Below are positions 1 through 4,427 of a stretch of DNA of 5,635 bases, piece by piece. Under the pieces are notes generated by a model. It had not been told where the DNA came from and did no database searches. It was given only the letters and a program-made list of their open reading frames with translations. The stretch is from Deltaproteobacteria bacterium. Lineage in GTDB: Bacteria > Desulfobacterota > Desulfobacteria > Desulfobacterales > JAFDCJ01. Location of the stretch: the NCBI GenBank assembly GCA_024277475.1, contig JAJRVC010000696.1, positions 1 through 5,635 of the forward strand, given 5' to 3'. The translations under genes and the position numbers were made by a program. Each line of letters begins with the position of its first letter. The stretch's first letter is position 1.

Positions 1-11
1 GAAATGAGCAA

Positions 12-109
12 TTTTTTCTCTGAGCAAGGCCGCACAAGGGTTTACGTTGAGACGTACTTTTCGTACTTCGCAGACGTAAACCCGCGGAGAACGCCGCTCA
101 GAGGAAAAA
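12..109. repeat. Nested palindromic element, likely dispersed intergenic repeat
   Basis: The sequence folds as one long imperfect palindrome. The outer arms at 12-25 and 96-109 pair over 14 bp with a single G-U pair; their core is CTCTGAGC against GCTCAGAG. The middle arms at 38-47 (GGGTTTACGT) and 74-83 (ACGTAAACCC) pair perfectly over 10 bp. At the tip, GTAC at 54-57 can pair with GTAC at 63-66 around a short pyrimidine loop. The stretches between the arms do not pair. There is no run of T after the outer arm, so it does not look like a simple rho-independent terminator. The size and nested symmetry fit a REP- or MITE-like dispersed element. One frame stays open through it (stop at 136-138), which I take as incidental. 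Copy number cannot be judged from one copy. Confidence 0.65.
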
Positions 110-162
110 GGGCCATTTATGGATGGAAACTAGACTAACCCGTTTAGATTATAACAAACCGG

Positions 163-192
163 GCAAAGGGGGCTGTAGCCGGTCCCCTTTGC
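163..192 (+). promoter_or_regulatory. Strong hairpin in the leader of the TRAP permease genes
   Basis: GCAAAGGGG at 163-171 pairs perfectly with CCCCTTTGC at 184-192. Three further pairs (172-174 with 181-183, two of them G-U) leave a six-base loop. The stem ends 21 bases before the ATG of dctQ. It is followed by TTAAAT rather than a T-run, so it is not a textbook terminator. In TRAP operons the binding-protein gene often precedes the permease genes and is expressed more strongly. A hairpin here could therefore act as an attenuator or as a 3' end stabiliser for an upstream dctP message. That role is inference because no dctP is visible. Confidence 0.5.
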
Positions 193-213
193 TTAAATCC
201 GGCAGTGTGCGAT

Positions 214-714
214 ATGAAAAAATTATTATCCGTCATTGATGCGATTTCAATCTGGACCGGCAAAGCGGCGGGCTGGCTGATTGTGTTGGTTGTCGGTTTC
301 ATTGTCTATGAAATTTTAATGCGCTACGTGTTTCATCTCCCGACCCTGTGGGTTAGTGAAAGCATGGTTTTCGGCTCGGGTCTAACCTACGTTCTCGGGG
401 CGGCTTGGGCGTTACAAGACAACCGTCATGTTAAAATCGACCTTATTTACGGCCGTCTGACACCTCGCCAGCGGGCGGTCATCGATTCGATTACCTTTGT
501 CTTTTTCGCTCTGTATTTAGGTGTATTTTTATGGGCCACCACGGAATATGTGCAGCGGTCGGTGGCGGTCCGCGAAACCTCCGGATCAGCCTGGGACCCT
601 CCGGTGTACCCCATTAAATTGGCGCTGGCCGTCGGGGTTGCTCTACTGCTTCTCCAGGGAATCGCTAAATTCATTCGGGACCTTCATTTTGCCTTTAAAG
701 GAAGCAAACTATGA
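214..714 (+). CDS. dctQ: TRAP transporter small permease subunit (DctQ family)
   Basis: This is the small membrane subunit of a tripartite ATP-independent periplasmic (TRAP) transporter, which works with the large DctM subunit in the inner membrane to take up an organic acid or similar solute by ion symport. The 166-residue product fits the family size. Counting from the ATG at 214, four hydrophobic segments lie near residues 18-40, 50-68, 88-111 and 132-154. Between the first two is the family pattern R-x5-P-x2-W-x2-E, and after the second is HVKIDLIYGR, the usual conserved loop. A late SAWDPPVYPIK segment also matches the family. An in-frame GTG at 205 would add three residues. I prefer the ATG because it gives the usual MKKLLxxID-type N-terminus, but neither start has a clear Shine-Dalgarno. 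The stop overlaps the dctM start by 4 bp. The symbol is at family level only; the substrate is unknown. Confidence 0.93.
   Translation: MKKLLSVIDAISIWTGKAAGWLIVLVVGFIVYEILMRYVFHLPTLWVSESMVFGSGLTYVLGAAWALQDNRHVKIDLIYGRLTPRQRAVIDSITFVFFALYLGVFLWATTEYVQRSVAVRETSGSAWDPPVYPIKLALAVGVALLLLQGIAKFIRDLHFAFKGSKL
697..704 (+). promoter_or_regulatory. Ribosome binding site of dctM
   Basis: AAAGGAAG lies inside the end of dctQ with the AGGA core about 8 bases before the ATG at 711. It supports that start and the ATGA stop/start overlap, implying translational coupling of the two permease subunits. Confidence 0.6.
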
Positions 715-2027
715 GCATTGAACTGGTTACCGTGCTACTGGTAATTACGTTTCTCATCCTTTTAGTTACGGGGTTGCCGTTGGCTTGGGTGATGGGCGCC
801 ACGGCAGTTATTTTCGCCTTGACCCTGTTCAGTCCGGGAGTCATTATCATGATGGTGGGGCGGGTTTATAATATGATGCTGAACTACGCCCTGGTTGCAG
901 TGCCCTTGTTTATTTTTATGGCTGCTATTTTGGAAAAAGCCGGGGTGGCTGATCAGTTGTTTAAAGCCGTTCATATCTGGTCCGGACGTTTCCGGGGCGG
1001 TTTGGCGATCGGAACCATTATTTCGTGCACCCTAATGGCCGCCATGGTGGGCATCGTCGGCGCTGAAATCGTCACCTTTGGGCTAATCGCCCTGCCCGGC
1101 ATGCTGGAACGAAAATATGATGAACGTATCGCGCTGGGCAGTATTTGCGCCGGAGGTGGTATGGCGACCCTGATTCCTCCCAGCGTGGTCTTTATTGTGT
1201 ACGCGATGACAGCCGGCGCATCGGTCGGCGAGCTGTTTATCGCCGGTATCATTCCGGGTTTAATTCTGGCCACGTTGTTTATCGGCTACATCGTGGTTGC
1301 AACCTGGATTAAACCGTCCTGGGCTCCGGCTGCATCCGAGGAGGAACGCAATGTTCCCCTGAGACAAAAGCTGGCCCTTCTCAAGGGCCTGATCATGCCT
1401 GGTCTTCTGGCCGCCGGGGTGCTTGGGTCTATCTACGCCGGGGTAGCTACGCCATCTGAAGCCGCCGGCCTTGGTTGCCTGGGCGCAATTATCACCGCCA
1501 TTATCAACCGCAAACTCAATTTGGCCATGATCAACAATTCCCTGGCTGAAACCGTCAAAATATCTTCCATGCTGGCCTGGTTATTTTTCGGGGCCCAGAC
1601 CATCATCGGTATCTACACCCTGGCCGGGGGCGATAAATTTGTACAGAATGCCGTCATGGCGATTCCTTTTGGAAAATGGGGAATCATTATCGGCATGCAG
1701 CTGATTATGATATTTTTAGGTATGTTTCTGGACTGGATCGGCATTGTTCTGCTGACTATGCCGTTGTTTATTCCCATCATTGAGGATTTAGGTTTCAATA
1801 TCGTCTGGTTCGGGGTGGTTTTTTGTATGAATATGCATATTTCCTATCTTTCACCGCCATTTGGTCCGTCCATATTTTATCTGAAAAGTGTCGTTGGAGA
1901 TGAAATTCCGGTGGGTAAAATATATAAAGCCAACTTACCCTATCTGTGGCTGACAATTGTTGCCTTGGCACTGACGGTGGCATTTCCCAGCTTATCTTTA
2001 TGGCTGCCTTCATTAATGGCAAAATAA
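711..2027 (+). CDS. dctM: TRAP transporter large permease subunit (DctM family)
   Basis: This is the large, transport-catalysing membrane subunit of a TRAP transporter. The 438 residues match the usual 425-440. The protein is hydrophobic almost throughout, consistent with about 12 membrane segments and a short charged cytoplasmic-type loop near residues 200-220. Family signatures include GLPLAWVMGA (21-30), VPLFIFMA (64-71), ALPGMLERKYD (127-137) followed by AGGGMATLIPPS (147-158), ATPSEAAG (246-253), DWIGIVLLTMPLF (341-353) and SPPFGPSIFYLK (381-392). The last two resemble the DctM branch often annotated as TRAP mannitol/chloroaromatic or keto-acid type, but substrate is set by the missing DctP, so none is assigned. 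It overlaps dctQ by 4 bp. The next gene starts 101 bp downstream on the same strand, so co-transcription with the methyl-transfer genes is possible but not shown. The symbol is at family level. Confidence 0.95.
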   Translation: MSIELVTVLLVITFLILLVTGLPLAWVMGATAVIFALTLFSPGVIIMMVGRVYNMMLNYALVAVPLFIFMAAILEKAGVADQLFKAVHIWSGRFRGGLAIGTIISCTLMAAMVGIVGAEIVTFGLIALPGMLERKYDERIALGSICAGGGMATLIPPSVVFIVYAMTAGASVGELFIAGIIPGLILATLFIGYIVVATWIKPSWAPAASEEERNVPLRQKLALLKGLIMPGLLAAGVLGSIYAGVATPSEAAGLGCLGAIITAIINRKLNLAMINNSLAETVKISSMLAWLFFGAQTIIGIYTLAGGDKFVQNAVMAIPFGKWGIIIGMQLIMIFLGMFLDWIGIVLLTMPLFIPIIEDLGFNIVWFGVVFCMNMHISYLSPPFGPSIFYLKSVVGDEIPVGKIYKANLPYLWLTIVALALTVAFPSLSLWLPSLMAK

Positions 2028-2028
2028 G

Positions 2029-2048
2029 CCTGGGCGCTGCATCCCGGG
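2029..2048 (+). other. Short hairpin directly after dctM stop
   Basis: CCTGGG at 2029-2034 pairs with CCCGGG at 2043-2048 (one G-U pair) around an eight-base loop, starting one base after the dctM stop codon. There is no T-run, so it may be an mRNA stabilising stem or a weak, factor-dependent stop rather than an intrinsic terminator. The stem is short and could be chance. Confidence 0.25.
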
Positions 2049-2115
2049 GCGAGCGGTTCCGAGCCGACTCATTTGAATTCGCGGGTCGCCTGTCGAATCG
2101 TAGTGAAACTTAATT

Positions 2116-2122
2116 AAAGGAG
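2116..2122 (+). promoter_or_regulatory. Ribosome binding site of first URO-D gene
   Basis: AAAGGAG sits 6 bases before the ATG at 2129, a strong Shine-Dalgarno at normal spacing. It fixes the start of the URO-D gene. I found no convincing promoter in the 101-bp gap before it. Confidence 0.7.
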
Positions 2123-2128
2123 CGAACA

Positions 2129-3217
2129 ATGGATGTAAAACCTGATTTCGAGCGCATACGCAAAACGGCGCGCTTTGAGGAACCGGACAGAGTCCCTTTA
2201 GCCGAGATCCTCATCGACTATTCCATCCAAAGCCAATTTTTAGGGCGACCGGTCACACCGGACGACCTAAAGTCACAGGTGGAATTTTGGGCGCAAGCCG
2301 GCTACGATTTTATTCCCTTAACCGTCGGCATGATGCAGCCTGGCAAAGTGACCAGGGAATCAAAAATTTCACAGGTCATCCGGGAGGTGATGCTGGCGGA
2401 TTCCGCAGATGCCGATAAGGAGAAGAACTGGAATCTGGAACTGACCAGTTTCATCAAGACACGGGAAGATTTTGAAAAATTTCCCTGGGAAGTTGCCGGC
2501 CAACTGGACTTTGACAGCTTCCATAAAGTCAAAGCGCTGCTGCCTGAAAACATGAAAGTCATTGCCATCTCCGGTAAGATATTTACCTTGACCTGGATGC
2601 TGATGGGGTTTAACCACTTTGGACTGTCATTGATAATGGACGAGCACCTGGTGGCCGATGTATTTAAAAAAGTTGCCGAGATCCAGTTTCAGGGTCTTGA
2701 AAAAATTTTTAACATGCCCCACGTTGCCGCGGTCTGGGTGGTTGATGATCTTGCCTTTGGTAATGGACCGATGATTTCCCCGGCGGCATTTCGGGACCAT
2801 GTTTTTCCCTGGTATCAGGAAATGTCCCGCCGCTGTCATGAAAAGGATCGATTATTTATGATGCATTCAGACGGTGACCTCAAGGAATTGATGGAAGACA
2901 TTATCTCTATCGGGGTTGATGTTATCCAGCCCATTGATCCGTCCTGCCTGGATATCGTGGAATTCAAGCAAATGTATGGCGATCGAATTTGCATGGTCGG
3001 AAACGTGTCCAATGAACTGCTGCGAAGCGGTACCCCGGCTGACGTGGAGTCACGGGTCCAAGAACTGCTCGAAAAAATAGCCCCCGGCGGGGGCTATTGT
3101 CTTGGCTCCGGAAACTCCGTACCGGATTGGGCCCAATTTAAAAATTATATGGCCATGCGGGACGCCACCCTGAAATACGGCGCATATCCGATTCATATCG
3201 ACCGGGACCCGGGTTAA
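2129..3217 (+). CDS. URO-D family protein, probable corrinoid-linked methyltransferase
   Basis: This 362-residue soluble protein has the uroporphyrinogen decarboxylase fold, which is shared by HemE and by cobalamin-dependent methyltransferases such as MtaA, MtbA and CmuA. It is not a likely HemE: the N-terminal RQAGR substrate motif is missing and RVPLAEILIDY (21-31) stands there. Visible family blocks are VDDLAFGNGPMISP (205-218), FPWYQEM (226-232), MMHSDGD (244-250), QPIDP (267-271), GNVSNELL (291-298) and GSGNSVPDW (326-334). In MtaA/MtbA the zinc ligands are His-x-Cys plus a later Cys. Here the motif is H246-S-D248-G and the later position falls in GSGNSV without Cys, although C324 lies just before it. 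The corrinoid protein encoded next supports a methyl-transfer role, either from substrate to corrinoid or from corrinoid to a carrier. The direction and the substrate are unknown. Family assignment is secure; function is inferred from context. Confidence 0.9.
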   Translation: MDVKPDFERIRKTARFEEPDRVPLAEILIDYSIQSQFLGRPVTPDDLKSQVEFWAQAGYDFIPLTVGMMQPGKVTRESKISQVIREVMLADSADADKEKNWNLELTSFIKTREDFEKFPWEVAGQLDFDSFHKVKALLPENMKVIAISGKIFTLTWMLMGFNHFGLSLIMDEHLVADVFKKVAEIQFQGLEKIFNMPHVAAVWVVDDLAFGNGPMISPAAFRDHVFPWYQEMSRRCHEKDRLFMMHSDGDLKELMEDIISIGVDVIQPIDPSCLDIVEFKQMYGDRICMVGNVSNELLRSGTPADVESRVQELLEKIAPGGGYCLGSGNSVPDWAQFKNYMAMRDATLKYGAYPIHIDRDPG

Positions 3218-3245
3218 GCGGTCATCGTTCACGATCCCGGGTTAA
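3208..3245 (+). repeat. 10-bp direct repeat at the end of the first URO-D gene
   Basis: CCCGGGTTAA occurs at 3208-3217, where it supplies the last codons and the TAA stop, and again at 3236-3245, 28 bp further on. The second copy also lies within ATCCCGG (3234-3240), which can pair with CCGGGAT at 3271-3277 across a 30-base loop. It may be a small local duplication. No function is evident. Confidence 0.4.
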
Positions 3246-3334
3246 AAATTCCGAGACGGATTTGATGTCGCCGGGATTACATCTTGATGGAGGCCAAAAG
3301 TCTGTTTCACCCATTGGATGAAGGAACTCAATTG

Positions 3335-3344
3335 ATGACGTCAT
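3335..3344. promoter_or_regulatory. Perfect 10-bp palindrome, possible operator
   Basis: ATGACGTCAT is a perfect palindrome in the 211-bp gap before the corrinoid protein gene, and it overlaps the start of a block (CGTCATGGTCTAATC) that recurs before the second URO-D gene. A dimeric regulator could bind here. No regulator gene is in the window, and I see no well-spaced -35/-10 pair next to it, so this is only a candidate. Confidence 0.25.
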
Positions 3345-3400
3345 GGTCTAATCTTTGCAATTTCGTCATATTATAACCCTTGAACGCGGAACCTGGAACC
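3339..3400 (+). repeat. Leader block shared with the 4265-4390 region
   Basis: Two sequence blocks here recur in the same order in the gap before the second URO-D gene. CGTCATGGTCTAATC (3339-3353) matches 4265-4278 with one extra base. The GAACGC/GAACC block at 3381-3400 matches 4370-4389 at 17 of 20 positions. The blocks are 27 bases apart here and about 91 apart in the second leader. They may be degenerate copies of a dispersed intergenic repeat or paralogous leaders. Confidence 0.5.
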
Positions 3401-3413
3401 GCCCAGTTTAGGC

Positions 3414-3419
3414 AGGAGG
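3414..3419 (+). promoter_or_regulatory. Ribosome binding site of corrinoid protein gene
   Basis: A perfect AGGAGG lies 9 bases before the ATG at 3429. It is the strongest Shine-Dalgarno in the window, in keeping with the high expression usual for corrinoid proteins of methyl-transfer systems, and it fixes the start. Confidence 0.75.
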
Positions 3420-3428
3420 ACCCCAAAG

Positions 3429-4070
3429 ATGACAGATGTTTTCGAAACGATTAAAGAAATGGTAGTTAGCGGGAAGTTTAACGACATAGAGGCAGAGGTT
3501 CAACGGGCCGTTGACAGCGGTACCGACTTGAACCGTCTCATTAACGACGCGCTGATCAGCGCTATGGATATTGTCGGCAAAAGATTTGCAGACAGTGAAA
3601 TCTATGTACCGGAAATGCTGGTATCCGCTACGACCATGAAACGGGGACTTGGTATCATCAAACCCCTGTTGCAGTCCGGCGAGGCCGAAAATCGAGGTAC
3701 CATTGCGATGGGTACGGTCAAAGGCGATCTTCATGATATCGGCAAAAACCTGGTGACGATGATGATGGAGGGTGCCGGCTTCAAGATCATTGACCTGGGT
3801 GTGGATGTGAAGATTGAAGATCTGATTGATACTGCAAAAAAAGAAGAAGTAGATATTGTCGGGCTTTCTGCCTTGTTGACGACGACAATGCCGGAGATGC
3901 AGATAGTAATCGAAGCCCTGGAAGAGGCCGGCCTCAGAAACCAGGTAAAGGTGATCGTCGGCGGAGCGCCTATCGATCAGGGATTTGCCGATAAAATCGG
4001 AGCAGACGGTTTCGGCGCCGATGCGGTTGAAGCCGTTCAGCTTGCCCGCAAACTGGTTGCTGAGAAATAG
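3429..4070 (+). CDS. Corrinoid (methyl-carrier) protein, MtaC/MtbC/MttC type
   Basis: This 213-residue cytoplasmic protein carries a cobamide cofactor and shuttles methyl groups between methyltransferases. It has the standard two-domain layout: a helical cap domain (about residues 1-85, with the YVPEMLVSA block at 59-67) and a Rossmann-like B12-binding domain (about 88-213). The cobalt-ligand motif D-x-H-x-x-G is D100-L-H102-D-I-G105, so H102 is the predicted lower axial ligand. The accompanying S147-A-L149 and G178-G179 motifs that hold the nucleotide tail are also present. Length and motifs are complete, so it should be functional. It lies between two URO-D family genes on the same strand, which is the best evidence that those are methyltransferases. 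No reductive activator of the RamA type is in the window. The substrate class cannot be told from this subunit alone, as MtaC, MtbC, MttC and O-demethylase corrinoid proteins are similar. Confidence 0.95.
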   Translation: MTDVFETIKEMVVSGKFNDIEAEVQRAVDSGTDLNRLINDALISAMDIVGKRFADSEIYVPEMLVSATTMKRGLGIIKPLLQSGEAENRGTIAMGTVKGDLHDIGKNLVTMMMEGAGFKIIDLGVDVKIEDLIDTAKKEEVDIVGLSALLTTTMPEMQIVIEALEEAGLRNQVKVIVGGAPIDQGFADKIGADGFGADAVEAVQLARKLVAEK

Positions 4071-4115
4071 TTGATCGTCTTGGAATTCCTACAACTTATT
4101 GAGATTATAGTGAAT

Positions 4116-4144
4116 TTTTAGGGATTCCGAACTTGTCCCTGAAA
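4116..4144 (+). terminator. Stem-loop downstream of the corrinoid protein gene
   Basis: Bases 4116-4124 (TTTTAGGGA) pair with 4136-4144 (TCCCTGAAA) over 9 bp with one G-U pair and an 11-base loop, 45 bases after the corrinoid stop codon. The trailing T-run expected of an intrinsic terminator is missing on the + strand. It could mark a 3' end by processing or stabilise the message. Terminator is the nearest label, not a firm call. Confidence 0.3.
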
Positions 4145-4172
4145 TGGAATAATGGAATGGTGGCCTCCACGG

Positions 4173-4396
4173 GTTCAAAGGTTCAGGGGTTCAGGGGTTC
4201 CGGGTTGCATTATAGTCCCTGGACTGCATTTGGGATGCGCGTTTACGACAAAAGCGTCAAGCTTCGTCAGGTCTAATCCAAAATTTGCAGCCCAATTGGC
4301 AATTAGTTGGGAAAATGAGCATTATTAACGAGAACTTCGGGTCTTTAATGCCTTCCTTGTCCTTAACTCTGAACGCTGAACCCTGAACCTGTGAAC
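4173..4396. repeat. Inverted repeat of GGTTC/GAACC units flanking about 168 bp
   Basis: The left arm 4173-4200 consists of GGTTCA-type units (AGGTTCAGGG in the centre). The right arm 4369-4396 consists of the complementary GAACC units (CCCTGAACCT in the centre). The arms match over about 28 bases with a perfect 10-base core, one single-base bulge and a few mismatches. Each arm is also a degenerate tandem of units of about 7-8 bases. A weaker copy of the right-arm type lies at 3381-3400. The pattern fits intergenic repeat families; a transposon is unlikely because nothing is encoded between the arms. Confidence 0.55.
4291..4311. promoter_or_regulatory. Small dyad, possible operator or leader hairpin
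   Basis: CCCAA at 4291-4295 is the complement of TTGGG at 4307-4311. With weaker pairs the stem reaches 8 bp around a five-base loop. It lies in the leader of the second URO-D gene, inside the larger inverted repeat. It could be an operator half-site pair, but chance cannot be excluded. Confidence 0.25.
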
Positions 4397-4410
4397 GGTT
4401 ACTAACCAAA

Positions 4411-4417
4411 AAAGGAG
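4411..4417 (+). promoter_or_regulatory. Ribosome binding site of second URO-D gene
   Basis: AAAGGAG precedes the ATG at 4428 by 10 bases, slightly long but acceptable. It supports that start, which also gives the usual family N-terminus of the type MTxRERLLxVxRGE. Confidence 0.65.
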
Positions 4418-4427
4418 CTTTTTCGCA

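Larger units (their letters stand above)
4071..4427 (+). other. Repeat-rich 357-bp intergenic region without a gene
   Basis: I see no credible coding sequence on either strand. The stretch holds an 11-base-loop stem at 4116-4144, a TGGAAT direct repeat (4145-4150 and 4153-4158), GGTTC-rich and GAACC-rich arms forming a long inverted repeat (4173-4200 with 4369-4396), a small dyad at 4291-4311, the block CGTCAGGTCTAATC (4265-4278) shared with the preceding gap, and the ribosome binding site of the next gene. Candidate TATAGT boxes at 4106 and 4211 lack a convincing -35 element. Confidence 0.7.

Noticed and set aside
1..138. Open frame from the left edge, or from ATG at 4, to TAA at 136-138 as a small gene or as the end of an upstream gene
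   Set aside because: It runs straight through a nested palindrome, has no Shine-Dalgarno in view and no recognisable domain; the sequence is better explained as a repeat that happens to be open.
971..1273. 100-codon minus-strand frame opposite dctM
   Set aside because: It is antisense to a strongly conserved membrane-protein frame and has no supported start or recognisable motif.
2129..3217. Annotation of the first URO-D gene as the heme enzyme HemE
   Set aside because: The RQAGR substrate-binding motif is absent and the neighbours are a corrinoid carrier and another URO-D protein, not heme genes.
3287..3376. 29-codon ATG frame in the gap before the corrinoid gene
   Set aside because: No ribosome binding site, no recognisable motif, and it overlaps the palindrome and shared leader block.
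4106..4216. TATAGT boxes at 4106-4111 and 4211-4216 as promoters
   Set aside because: No reasonable -35 sequence at 16-18 bases spacing is present for either, so calling them would be guesswork.
4145..4390. CRISPR array suggested by short repeated units
   Set aside because: The units are 6-8 bases, degenerate and partly inverted, with no regular spacers.
4173..4396. Insertion sequence bounded by inverted repeats
   Set aside because: The 168 bases between the arms encode no transposase, no flanking target duplication is evident, and the arms are degenerate tandem units.
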